In this document: piece by piece, positions 45,859 through 58,097 of the stretch | Numbering within the stretch: position 1 is the first letter of the stretch | Layout of the letters: the number at the start of each line of letters is the position of its first letter | Source: Bigelowiella natans CCMP2755 | Taxonomy: Eukaryota; Cercozoa; Chlorarachniophyceae | NCBI GenBank assembly: GCA_000320545.1 | Contig: ADNK01000544.1 | Location: 131,569 to 195,568 of the forward strand | Length of the DNA stretch: 64,000 bases | Direction: 5' to 3' | The notes under the pieces: generated by a model | The model's input: the letters and a program-made list of their open reading frames with translations, nothing else | What the model was told of the DNA's origin: nothing | The model's database searches: none | Position numbers and translations under genes: made by a program

Positions 45859-46495
45859 ACGATCCCCTCAGACCTATTCATCACGATGAGGTTTAGTGTA
45901 CATGGAAATGTTTGCGTGATTGCAACTGCACGGACAGCCAAAACGTCACGAGTACGCCAAGACTGAGAATGCTGACATCGGATCTCCATCTAATTTCTGC
46001 GACGAAGACACGCGAGTATACGAGAGCTCAGCAAATTACATCGAATGAGATCAGGGCAATGAGTCTACGTCGTGATGTGCAAGCTAGATCGCCGCAGTAG
46101 GCTTTATTGCGACTCTGCTGAACAGATAACATTACGTTACCTATTATAAAAATGATGATATATATGATGTTATTTACGTTGTGTATTATAGCCTAGCTGG
46201 CTGTTGCTGTGCGATGCTGCAGCACATCGCTGCACAGTCGTCACGCTAACATGCATGCGACATATGTGCGATCACGTGCTATTTTGACATTAGAGAGGCA
46301 TAAAATCAATGCTTTCGCGCTCGTCATCAGGAATAGGGACAACCCTACTACCCATCATGCCTAGGTAGCCCGGTAGTATGTATATGCGCAATATGCACCA
46401 TAGCAGAGACTATGTATGTAGCAGCAGAAATAGCCATCTATGTGTCACATATGCATTAATAGATTCATGTGATACTTGCAAAACGTGTACTACTT
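45859..46495. other. Tail-to-tail gap with small composition island (about 46190-46310)
   Basis: This gap lies between the two-pass membrane protein and the Rubicon-homology gene. The island has GCATGC, TGCAGCA and ATGCATGC words. An open frame at 45912-46100 could be an alternative tail of the upstream gene but has no motif. Confidence 0.6.
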
Positions 46496-46852
46496 CTACG
46501 TGACTTTGACTAAAGTGCTTCTTCGTTGACTTTCGATCTCCTTACATCTTGGGCATTCCTTTTTATCTTGAATACATGTGACGAAGGAAAGGATTCAGAT
46601 AAATGGTATTTCCCAAGATCAAGGCATGGAAGTTTCCAATTTTTTGAAAACTCTCATCTCGTTATCATGGAACCTAGCTAGTACCCAACCTCATCATCCG
46701 CCAAATGCTTCGGAATAATCATCATCTCTCCGCTCATCATCATCATCATCATCATCTTCTTCTTCTTCTATGACCTGTGGTTGTTTTACTACCTAAGCAT
46801 GCCTTATGGAATATCGTAAGACACCCGGGGCACTTGCTCACTCTAGTAGTCC

Positions 46853-46889
<37 letters not shown>

Positions 46890-47274
46890 GCACACCCAAT
46901 ACTGAGGAGAAGCTACTTATTTGATGAATCTTAACTTGACATCATTCCTTACCATTGCTGCCACTTTTAGCACCAAAAAATTGTTCCTCTTCTCTCATTT
47001 CTTTATTTTCGTGGTTTCTGATTTCGTTTTCTATTCTGCTTCTCATCATGTTCTTACAACAACAACTGCTACTACTGCCACAATTTGTTATCATTATTAT
47101 TCTGATTATTACTTGGGCAGGTCAAAGGAATACACGAGTCGTGAAATCTTTGCATCTTTGCATATGCCACACACATGACCACGATTCTGGCAACTCTCTA
47201 ATTTATACAAATAACAAGGCAGTAGTAGCTGTAGGAGGTGCAGGAATAGAGGCATTGGAGATAATATGATACAA

Positions 47275-47316
<42 letters not shown>

Positions 47317-48172
47317 ACATTATGTATTAATATATTCAATAATGAGAATCTTCTATCCCCCAACCACCAGCATCTTAGATCATAACTCACCGCAGTTTTG
47401 AACGTGTGCTTCTAAGCTCTTGACCGCTTTTGCCAGCCATTTCAACAGACGTCCGTCGATTCCTATGCAACAACAACAACAATAACAACAACAACAGTAA
47501 CAACAATAACAAGCAAGAAAGGAAAATGCAACCGTTGGAGCGGGAAGAGCGTTTTGGCGCAGCATAATAATAAAGAAGGAGGCCATAGATTTACCAACAT
47601 TCCCTCTATTAGAGCAGAGTTGATGACGACTTTTATATTTAATAATTTCGTTGTGACGATGTGTTCCACATTCTTCATATTGCAGCCGATGCAAATGACG
47701 AGTGGAAGAAAGTTGACGATAAATTATTAGTCACACTTCTTTCTACTTGGTAATTTATATTATCGCTTGTTACCATGAACGAGGTCCCTCAGCGAATACA
47801 TGTATAAGAGTACACCGCCCTGTAACATTGCACCAGTATCATTGTCATATTATCATCTTCATAGCAATGAGAAACTACTGAAGAAGAGTGGACACATAAA
47901 CATGCAGATATCAATAATCATCAGTACCTCCATGAGATGTTCTCTGGCCTTGTTACCACAATCAGGATCTGCCAACGATGCTACCACTAACACACCCGCA
48001 TCACATCTACCCACGAAGTCCTGTGCGAATGGAGGATGAAATGATGGATGAAATGATGGATGAAATGATGGATGACATAATGGATGTCCGCATTTTGCGA
48101 ATATTTGTTGCAAGTAGTTGTTTCGTAGAACAAATATCCAAATAGCGTCAGCCTATCAAAGTATATATAACA

Positions 48173-48205
<33 letters not shown>

Positions 48206-48686
48206 CAATATTAATGATAACCTTTGCAAGCGCTAGTTTCCTTCGCAGCGCGTGTATCTTTTCAAATTTGCCTTTTGTGCCTGCAAACGAGTGGTGAAAT
48301 GAGATAAAGATGAGACGCATTGTGCTACCTTCTACAAAGAAGAGCTGCTGCTAATAACATCGATCGATCTATCATTCAATCAATAAATCAATCACCACCT
48401 GTTGGAAAGCCTGGTCTCAGCCTGCACATGGAGATGGTAATGACATATCATGGAAGTTAGAATAGTTATTATCATCATTTTGCATTAGTGCGTCTTAGCA
48501 ATGCAATGTGAGTTGATTAAAGAGGGAAAATCATCGGTGGTTGTGAGCGATTCATTAATGTGGCCTTAGTAGTAGATAGTGGGGTGTAAAGAACTTAAAA
48601 TCAAGATATATCAATACCATTGGCTGATAATCATGTTTTGATGTTTGCTTCTCAGGTTACTTCCACTCTCAAGTATTTTTTACAAA

Positions 48687-48727
<41 letters not shown>

Positions 48728-48876
48728 ACACCTATCCATCGAGAGGAGAGGTACGGTTGCAATTGAATCTAAATACTCTTGCGCAAACCTAGAAATATTA
48801 ATAATAGATGATTGTCATGTGTGTTGGCAGGATATACGTTCAATAGATATATGTAACGTGTACATTAGTGCCATTT

Positions 48877-48922
<46 letters not shown>

Positions 48923-49532
48923 CTCATACAATCCTAACTTCGATTAGCTAGGAAGACACGATAGATATGTTAGTGATAGTAATACGTGCAGACGAAAGAG
49001 GGGCGAGGGTTAAGGTCGTGCACGAGTCGCCACGGCATCGGTCTGTCAAATACATTTCAATAATAAGAAGTTTGGACTTGTGGGGGGGAGGCAGCTGCTG
49101 AGGAGGGTACGTTATCCATCCGATAAAAAAAAGAAATGCTGCTATGTGCCTATTCATGTCTCTATAAAAATTGGAAAATGAGAAAGAAATTCTGGCTATG
49201 TTTCCACTATTAATATAGCATAATAATCAACTCAATTTTGTTTACCTTTTCTTGTTTTGATGGCAGTTGTCGCAGTACAAGGCCCCAGTGTAGCGGCATT
49301 TGAACCATTTCGTAAACAAGCCCTTTGGCAGCTATGATTGATGATAATAATAAAGTGAGTGAATGATGATAATGATGATGATGATGATGATGATGGTGAT
49401 GATTGGAGGAAACATGCACACTACTACCAGTAGTACTACTAATACCGCATACGCTAAAAATAAAGGATGCTACTAATGAAAGGAAGATAGCAATTGTACG
49501 ATCGTCGCTGCTTTGTACATGATGGTGATAAC

Positions 49533-49568
<36 letters not shown>

Positions 49569-49875
49569 ATTTTTCGAGAGGCGGACAGAGCGTGAGAATT
49601 TGCTGTTATGGTTGTTGTTATCTACTACTACTGCTACTGCTATTACTACCTGAGCAGTACACTGCCTGCACTTGCCACCCTGCAAACGATATAATAGCTT
49701 CTGCTTGTATCTTACGTATCTGTTGGTGGGTACGATAGGTCATCAATCAATGATCAAATTAAATACTACACTATTTAGCGGTTCCTCTACAACTACCATT
49801 CATCACCGTCATCATCACCGTCGTCATCATAGGCATGATCATCACAATCGTAGTGTTATTATTAGTATTCTTAGG

Positions 49876-49906
<31 letters not shown>

Positions 49907-50279
49907 CTGACTGACTCTGGGGCTTCCGTGATGAGTGAGATCATATTGCTGGCAGGTCCTCCTAAGTCATATCAACAAACGTTCTATAAATTAACAACCC
50001 ATAGCAATTGATACGTCGACAACTCAAAAATATCGTCTATTTCTTTTTCTTCTTATTCTTGTGTTTCAAAATGCTGATGGTTCATTGATGGTGGGATTGA
50101 TGGTGCGGTCACACCAAAGTCGTTCGGGTGTGTCGTGGATGATGACGATGATGCAGAAGGATCTCCCACCACCACAAATCCTCCAGCTTTCCCTAATTGT
50201 GCATAAATGATAATGATGATAATGATAGTGATGATTATGGTTCATAGATTTCCTAGTATTTATACAAACGGTTACTACG

Positions 50280-50313
<34 letters not shown>

Positions 50314-50895
50314 TTACCATCTTGGTTCGGGTAGTTCTGGTGCTGCTGTTGTTTGCGTTGCTGGTGCTCAAAATTATGACCGTGGCCTCCTCCTATTTGA
50401 CTCTTCTTCACGTCCTCGCTATCACCACCAGCAGCAGCAGATGACGATGCAGTAGTAGCAGTCGTAGTAGTAGGAGCGATATTGCCATCACCATATTGCT
50501 CAGTAATAGTGCCATCATCAGCAGCAGGGGTCCCACCAAAATAGTCGAAGTTGATTCGACCAACAAGAGAAGAAGAGGAAGGAGAGAGCGGAGATGATAT
50601 CGCCATCTTTGATGATATTGCAGCACTGCCTGATGAGGCGAAGCTACCGTTGTGCGGCATCATCATCATCATCATCATCATCATCATTATTGTTATTGGT
50701 AGTGGTAGTAGTAGGTAGGAGAAAGCAGAGCAAACATAATAGACAAGATGATATGAGAAGACAACGATGATCACTCGAATAATATGGGATTATTACATGA
50801 TACGCTTCGATGTCATGGATGAGTAGTGGTGGAGATATGGACACGGATGATGATGGCGAGTTTGATCAGGCATGATGAAAATGGGGAATTACGTA

Positions 50896-50926
<31 letters not shown>

Positions 50927-50940
50927 TCCCACACACACAT

Positions 50941-50998
<58 letters not shown>

Positions 50999-51371
50999 TC
51001 TTTGTCGCTGCTGGGGGCAGCAGTAAGTAGCAGTGCTGTCCTCACCCTTTTCCATCGTGATAGTAACTGTACTCAGGATGAGGTGGGGGGGGAGGTGGCA
51101 AGTGTGGCGCTGCGGGTTGCAATACTCCTAATAAAAATATAACAATTACTTATTAATTAATAGTAGTTGGAAAATTGAATTAATTAACAAACAGATGACA
51201 CATCAACAACACTATTTAATTTTATCAAAAAAGTGCTAATACTGTTTGACATCACACACACATACACACACACACACACGCAACCGCATAGTCGTATATA
51301 TGTAATCATAGTCATAATTATTACCATTATCACCATCACCACCTTCACCATCATTATCTTTCTACTGTTCT

Positions 51372-51402
<31 letters not shown>

Positions 51403-52212
51403 CGCATTCTTCCTCTTCTTCTTCTTCCTCCGACTGTGAATCATCCCCGAATCGTCTCCCTTCCTCGGCCCTTGTTCCACCACCAACTCCTCCTCCTCCT
51501 CTTCTTCTTCTTCTTCGTCGTTTGCCTCCAAAACGATTATGTTGTTGGCGTTGTTGTTGTTGTTGTCGTCGTTTGATCTCTCTCTGTTCTACTATGGACG
51601 CGGCCACCGGCATCGGTATATATCTGCCGACAAAAAGGAGGAGGAGGAGGAGGAGGAGGAGGAGGAGGAGTCATAATATCACTCATCATCATATAATATT
51701 TTAAAGCATCCTCTTCACATAGCTACTATTGACAATTATCATAATCTACATAATCATTGATAATATGCAGTCGTCCCTTATTCAAGCAACAGTAGCAGAG
51801 CATCGGCAGCAGGAGGGGAAAGTATCTTACGTGTCATCATCGTTATCGTCGTCGTCGTCGTCGTCGTAAGCCTTGTGATTTTGTCCAGAGGCACCAGCAC
51901 CACCGACACCGCTTTCGTCGTCGTCACCACCACCACTGCTATCCACTGCGGTAGTAGTGTCATCATTCATCTTCTTTTTGCCCTTGACGGTATGGAAGTT
52001 GTTGTCGTCTTCATCGCCACCGGCCAAGAGATCCACGTGCCTTTGTTGTTAGAGTTGGGAAAGAGTTGGAACGGAGTAATACGCATAATATATACAAGTA
52101 AAGTGTGTGCGTGTGTGTGTGTGCGTGCGTGTGTGTGTGTGTGTGTGCGTGCGTGTGTGTGCGTGCGTGCGTGTGTGTGTGTGCGTGTGTGTGTGTGCGT
52201 GTGTGTGTGTGC

Positions 52213-52256
<44 letters not shown>

Positions 52257-54385
52257 GTGTGTGTGTGTGCGTGTGTGTGCGTGTGTTATTTATTCGAGAA
52301 GTATGAAATATTTGTTCTGTGAGAATATCAGGAGGGTGCTCCTCCTCTTCCTCCCCTCTTCCTCTCCTTCTTCTTCATCATCATCATTGATAGGGAGGAG
52401 GTGCTGGAGAACAACCACGGCAGAGAGTGCTTCCGCTCTTTGCTAGCCGAGCTCAGAATGCCTAAAAGAGAGAGCGAGAGAGAGATATTTATTATCTATA
52501 TGTGACTACTAGTAATAATAATGATGTTGATGATGATGATTGAATGCGTAATGGTCACACACGAACAAAAGAAGAAGAAGAAGAAGAAGAAGAAGAAGAA
52601 GAAGAATAATAAGAAAAGATTTATTGACTATCAATCACGTTATTAGCATTAGTAGTATAAATTTCCTGCCGCTACTCATACAACATCGCCTAATAATGCA
52701 CTACTTGCATGGGTTCCAACACTCTCACTTGGACTCGTATCGCCAGTCTGAACAACAAGAACAACAGCTTTGAATTACTATTCCAAACTCACGACATCAT
52801 TTAAATAATAAATTTATTCTTCGACAGCAGCCATTCTCTCTTATTCACTTATTATTTTATTCAGGCAGGTGGTGCCTTCTCATTTCACCTTCTGTTACGT
52901 ACTACCTGCTCAATATCATTAACACGCGTTTTGCCGTCTCCCACTCCTGCTGCTAGTGTCGCTTTATCTGCGATGTTGTGGTCCTGAGCAAAGCTTCTAT
53001 CTTGTTCCGCCTCTTCCACCCCCTCCTCCTCTTCCTTCTTGTCGTTATTGCCAGTGGCTTGTTGTCGCCGTAGTTGTCTTCTCCGGTGACGACTATGGAT
53101 GATGACGAATTGCGATGATACATCCCGTGAAATCCAAGGTCTACACCATCATCACCGTTGTCGTCGTTGTGCTGCTGCTGCTGCTGCTGCTGCTTCAACT
53201 TTGATTCCTCCTCCTCGGCCCCCTCCCCTTCCTCTGCTTCATCTTCTCCAACGTTATTTCCTCCCTTTTCACTACTACTACTATTGAAAGTAGCTCTGAG
53301 TCTATCCGTCACCCTAGCAGCAGCAGCAGCAGCGGCAGCATCCGCATCAGCATTGGCAACCTTCCGCCGTCTCCTCATCCTCCTCCTTCTTCTCATAACT
53401 TCTTCTTCTCCTTCTTCTTCTTCTTTTTCACGTGTGAAGCTATTGTTGCTGCTGCTACTACTGCAATCGCCGTCGCCATCGTCGTTGTCATTGTGATCAT
53501 CATTATCATAACCAACTCTACTGCTAATATTATTATGTTGTTGCATTCTGTAGTGAGGATTCCTCCCATCTTCTTCCTCCTTCTCTTCTTTCTGGCTGCT
53601 TGAAACCTCCTCCTCCCCCTTCTTATGGTGATTTTCCTCCTCATCATTATCCTTCTCATTTTCAGTTATATCATCACAATCACCACCGTCTCGCTTTTCC
53701 TCCTTTTTGATTTTGACACCATCATCATCATCATCATCGTCGTCGTCATAACCATGAGCTGTGATAGTGTCATTATTTCCGCTGCCGTCGTAAGACTTGG
53801 TGACTTTATTATTGCTATTTTCGTCATCTCCATCCCCATTGTCGTTGATATCATCATGACTTAGTGGATCTACGTGCTGCTGCTGCTCAATTACCACCTC
53901 TTTTTGGTGACCATCTCTCAAGAAATCTATTGTTGTTTGCATGCTTCCAGTGATGAAGCTACCACCCGCAGCGGCGCCGCCCATCCCCCCCCCTACAAAG
54001 CTACCGCAATTTTTCTTCGAGAGCTGAGCTCTCTTTGCGTGGGCGTATTCCCCTTCATCATCAACCTTCCTCTGCTTCTCCTCCTGGGTAGAAGTAGTAG
54101 TAGTAGTAGTAGTAGCTTCCACCGTCAATCCATCGATTCCTGCTTCTTCTTCTTCTTCTTCTTCTTCTTCTTCTTCGTGTTCTTTTCTTTCGTCTTCCAA
54201 TGCCAGTGCGAGACCGCTACTAATAATGCTGTTGATGGCCGTGTTTGAACATGCTGCTGCTACTCCAGCGCCATCGATGATGGTGATGGGCTTTGGCGAT
54301 GGAAGCGTCTCGGTCTCTGCAAATAATCAATGACCGATTATTAATGACACAGTATTATTCATCAAAGTATCTATCGTAGCTGCTT

Positions 54386-54421
<36 letters not shown>

Positions 54422-56207
54422 TCTAACTGTTAATCTAGCTCGTGCTGTTGCTGGGATGATAATTATGGGCTGGGCAGTAGTACATCATACGCTACCATTC
54501 AATCTCAACTGAGTGAGTGAGAGACCAACCTGCTGTATCACCTGCCGCTGCTGCTTTAGAACTATCCAGGTTACTACCCGTGGCACAGCGTGAGCGGTAG
54601 CTATATGGAAACTCGCTATCGTCATCATCGTCGTCGTCGTCTTCTGCAAGTTGTTTCATGACAGACTGAAGCCCTTGGGAGATTTCTAGCCGAATTTCTT
54701 CGTCTAATATCCGCTCCTCTTTTGAAAGTCGGGATTCTTCCTCCCCACGCTTTCCAACGCCCTTTCCATCGTGGTCATCGGCCGCAACCCCCTTATTCAA
54801 TGGCGAAGCAATGGAAGATGTGGCAGCCTTGCTCATGCTGTGATCAACAACCTTGTCTTTTGCAGTATTATCGCCATCTTCCTCTTTATTAGGCGAAAGA
54901 TCCAGCCCTGCTTCATCATCATCATCATCACCATCGACAGTGGAAATGCGTTGCGACAGATGATCACCAGTTTCCCCCTCCTGTTGTCCCTTCGCATGTT
55001 ATGAGAAACCCCAATGAGCAATTGTGTTGTAATAGACATGGATCATTCCCAACGACCACCTTCACAACACGACTACGATTTATTTATTCAGTCACTTGAT
55101 CGCTCAGTGATATGTGTGTGTTGTATGTGAACCTCTCCCCCTTCCTCTTTTGAGGCTTCGTCATGAAGTTGTTGCAGCTTATCAGTCTTAGCTGAAAGCT
55201 CTTGTTTCAGTCTACACAAATTGACATATCTGTTCTCATACAGGGCCATGTGGTTATCTTTTCCTTAAATTGTTTTCGCTATTATCTTTTTTATTTCTCC
55301 TATTACGACATCATCACGTAAAGAGATACATTAGTCCCAATCAGCACAGTGTACAACACCTAAGAAGCTCTCGATCCATCCGCGCTTTCTCTTCAGCTCT
55401 CGCCTCTTTCTCCTCGTTTTCCTTTGCCCTAATTAGTCAAGATTATTATCTCATAATCAGCACATGAAAAGAGGAACCGTAGGCATCAAATTCAGGTCCT
55501 TTTTATAGTCATATGATGATGCAGAATCGCCCTTTCTGTATCACCATTACGCTGCCAAAAGCACTGTTGGAAATCCCTGTGTATGCCTTGAGCATTCCTG
55601 CATTCTCCCCTCCCCTCCCCCCCTTTCTGTGTTTTTATCCCTGTCTTTTCTAGCCTATGTTTAATATTATGTGTGGAGATCTGGCACGCAGCAACACCTT
55701 CGTATCCTTTCCGCCCTTCTCCTTTTCATTCTCTCTAAAGTCTCTGAGTCTATTGTTCTTGCGTTAGACGACGCTTCAGAATCCCCTGAGAGATCTATCA
55801 ACTTTGCTGTCTTCTTTCGGCCTTTTTTCTTCTTCTTCTTCTTCTTTTTCTTTTTCATTCCTGCCTTTCTCCCTTTGCCATCGGTCTATGCGTAATTTGT
55901 TGTTTGTTTATTGATCAAAAGTCACAGTGATTTTTTTACTGAACGTTAGTAATAGAAAATTGGCAACCTGGGCCTTCCCCCCTTCGTCTCCTCCCTCCTC
56001 TTCCGCTTGCGGGAACTCACAATCTTGATATCCCTACGCAAAGACAGATTTGTAATGTTTCCTGTTTTTTTCTCTGTGTGAGAGACCTTCCGAACCACTC
56101 TATCTCACTTCCTCTGCACGGACATCACTCTAAAATCAAATGGAGAAGATTCTCAGTTCATTAGATTTAAATACCCAGCTGTCCTTCATAAACCCAAGCG
56201 TGGCCAT
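46496..56207 (-). CDS. Very large low-complexity protein ending in a Rubicon-homology (RH) zinc domain
   Basis: RH domains (Rubicon, PLEKHM1, DEF8) bind Rab7 and act in late endosome and autophagosome traffic. The C-terminal exons (49700-46496) carry the zinc ligands in order: GGKCRQCTAQ, then LFTKWFKCRYTGALYCDNCH, helices FEKIHALRRKLALAK and ADAIWIFVLRNNYLQQIF, then KSLEAHVQNC with LCQNRGHVCGICKDA and LVYSFDLPK, CPGCLTIFHKACLG and finally KKECPRCKEIESQRR, ending LVKVT and TAG at 46498-46496. This spacing and the RG-x-CxxC...F-DL pattern match the RH domain. The N-terminus starts MATLGFMKDSWSDVRAEEG (56207) and runs through poly-Lys, coiled coil and long acidic, Ser, Gln, Arg and Asp tracts (for example 54836-54492 and 54300-52950). 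Dinucleotide repeats fill introns. Exon order in 50-53 kb is approximate, and the low-complexity part could be a separate gene. Partners cannot be inferred. Confidence 0.65.
46856..46886 (+). repeat. (CA)n microsatellite in an RH-gene intron
   Basis: CA run between the CPGC...H..C exon and the preceding exon; another CA run is at 47279-47318. Confidence 0.92.
48032..48079 (+). repeat. 12-bp minisatellite, about four units
   Basis: The unit GATGGATGAAAT is repeated. On the minus strand one frame reads HPSF four times, so it may be transcribed and possibly translated in the RH gene. A (CTA)n run follows at about 48174-48203. Confidence 0.8.
48689..48920 (+). repeat. (CA)n and (CT)n repeats
   Basis: CA run at about 48689-48730 and CT run at about 48881-48920, both in introns of the RH gene. 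Confidence 0.9.
49873..49905 (-). repeat. CAG/CAA-type triplet tract coding for poly-Gln
   Basis: On the coding (minus) strand this reads CAA repeats within the exon GGPASNMISLITEAPESVR followed by about ten Gln. Confidence 0.85.
50280..50312 (-). repeat. Triplet tract coding for poly-Ser
   Basis: AGT repeats on the minus strand give about eleven Ser after HQNYPNQDGK. The frame continues on both sides. Confidence 0.8.
50899..50995 (+). repeat. (CT)n, (CA)n and (TA)n compound repeat
   Basis: Three dinucleotide runs in series within an intron of the RH gene. Confidence 0.92.
52103..52286 (+). repeat. Long imperfect (GT)n/(GC) alternating tract
   Basis: About 184 bases of strict purine-pyrimidine alternation, mostly GTGTGC and GTGT. 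This is the longest simple repeat in the window. It lies in an intron-like stretch of the RH gene. Confidence 0.95.
52567..52605 (+). repeat. (GAA)n triplet repeat
   Basis: About twelve GAA units; intronic by the exon model. Confidence 0.9.
54140..54178 (-). repeat. Triplet tract coding for poly-Glu
   Basis: GAA/GAG repeats on the coding strand give about twelve Glu after ALEDERKEHEE, in frame with the long acidic exon. Confidence 0.85.
54386..54420 (+). repeat. (CTA)n triplet repeat
   Basis: About eleven CTA units in the intron between two acidic exons of the RH gene. Confidence 0.9.
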
Positions 56208-56619
56208 CTTGCCGAAGGCTGCAACCAGCTAAAAAGCAGCCAGATAGGGGGAGGTAAGTTTTTTCTTGGATTTTATGAAATTGTGTTCCTAGCTTTGTTG
56301 TTAAAAAAACCTTAATAATGTCGACAGAATTACTGAAAATCACTCTCGAATTCAGAAGGATCTCGAGGCAATATTCGTCATTTTTGTTGATCTTTGTATT
56401 TAATAATATTTCTGGTATCACGATATATCTTGCATATTATATTTCCTTGTAAGAGAGACCGGAACATAAAATATTTTAAAAATAGAAACAGCTCGTAACC
56501 CGAAAAGGACGATCTGCACCAGGGGGGGGCGGAAGCATCATCGTGGCAAGCGGAAGACTTGTGATTCATTTGCTGTCCATTCGCAAATACGTTAGTGTCT
56601 CTCACAGATAGCACGAAAA
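56208..56619. other. Head-to-head gap between the RH gene and AP-5 sigma
   Basis: A+T-rich on the left, with a short G run near 56522. No island. Both genes may share this promoter region. Confidence 0.5.
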
Positions 56620-57101
56620 ATGGTGTACGGTTTTCTCCTCTTGCCGGCCAAGCCCGCGCCATGGAAGGTGTGCATCGACAGTGTTGTAAGAATCTGTATG
56701 CAACAGTCTGCTTCCTTACTAGCTTATGCCCTAAGCTATATCCGTTTGATCCCATTGAATAGGGAAAGTCAAACGATTCGAAGAGTAAAAGTGGTACTTC
56801 CTCTGAACCTATCGTGACCTGGGCCACTCGCTTCTACGACAGCGAGGGGTAATTACAGAAAATAAGTATCAGCTTATAGCTAGCACGTGCCTGCGCCGAA
56901 GTCAGACACGTTAGAGAACAGCAATAAGCTTATTTATTTCCTACCTTCTCATATGGTTCTTGTCTGCTCAGAAATAACAAGTGGAGCTGTGCGAGAGCCA
57001 AAGCGATTGCGAAACGAGTCCGACAAGAGTTCAGCGTCGCTGTGAGTTTCTCTCCACTTGTTTTCTCATTACCTACCCCCCCCCCCCCTCCCCCAGTGTA
57101 T

Positions 57102-57156
<55 letters not shown>

Positions 57157-58097
57157 CGTGCCGAGCTTTTAATATAGACTAACACCCATGGCTATGATTA
57201 CATACTTTCCATTTTGATGAACCAGAGCGCCGATATGGAGAAAGAGGAACAAGGCATGTGGACTAGGACAACTAGGGATGCAGACGAAAAACGGTGCACA
57301 ACTCATACGCACATACACAAATACATAATTGCATGAATCGATGTTATCAATGGTTTCCTTGCCGGGAACAACAGGACTTTTCGCGGTGCGTTTCGCCTTC
57401 CGCGAGGTAAGATGCTGTCGAAGCCAAAAGTCATCCTCTGGCTCCATATGAAGAGGTACCCTATCTCTTTTCCAATGCACTTATGAACAACATTCTCATA
57501 TAATGAAAATCTTAATGGCATGAAGCTTACATTCTGATTTCGAGCTTCTCGCGGCGTGTTTATTCAGGGTGATAGGAACACTAATATGCGAGGATCATGT
57601 GAATGTTCTACTTGCAGCCAACCAGGTTGGATGGAGCTTTTTCCTTTCCTTATATTTTCGCAGAAATCTTCAAAATTTTGTTTTGCTTCGTTAACAAAAT
57701 CGCATCCATCCCTCCTTCAACTAATGAAATAGATTCTCTAGATCCATTCTTTAGTTCCATCATAATCCCCGTTTTCTGATTCATGATAAAGCTTGAGCTA
57801 CTGATGAACTCGATCACGGAGCACTATGGATCTGATGTGGAAATGTCAGCGAAGTTGGTCTGTTGCTAATGAATTAATAGAAAATTGCAATATTTGAAAG
57901 CCTTGTCTCTGACGGATGAGACTGTTCCTAAAACTTTCCCCTACCCTTTCGAATACATTTAGGTCAATGAGAAACCGGAGGAGTTGCACATGCTGTTAGA
58001 CAGATTTCTGCCGTGCGGACATCTTCAATTTTTGTCTGAAAGCGACGTGAAAAAGGAGCTCGCGGAACTTGCGATTTTGTTACACAAGCAAACATAA
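56620..58097 (+). CDS. AP5S1: AP-5 adaptor complex sigma subunit
   Basis: AP-5 is a late-endosomal adaptor complex; sigma is its small subunit. Exon 1 starts MVYGFLLLPAKPAPWK, close to the vertebrate AP5S1 start MVHAFLIHTL. Middle exons read EPIVTWATRFYDSEG, WSCARAKAIAKRVRQEFSVA and VIGTLICEDHVNVLLAAN, corresponding to the longin-like strand and helix pattern. Then LELLMNSITEHYGSDVEMSA leads to the last exon (57962-58097) with NEKPEELHMLLDRFLPCGHL directly followed by QFLSESDVKKEL. RFLPxGxLxFL is a hallmark of AP5S1 and is not found in the sigma subunits of AP-1 to AP-4. It ends AILLHKQT and TAA at 58095-58097. A (GT)n tract (about 57100-57152) lies in an intron. The exon near 57230 is uncertain. 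Confidence 0.7.
57098..57158 (+). repeat. (GT)n microsatellite in an AP-5 sigma intron
   Basis: Long GT run preceded by a C-rich tract (57076-57095). Confidence 0.93.
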
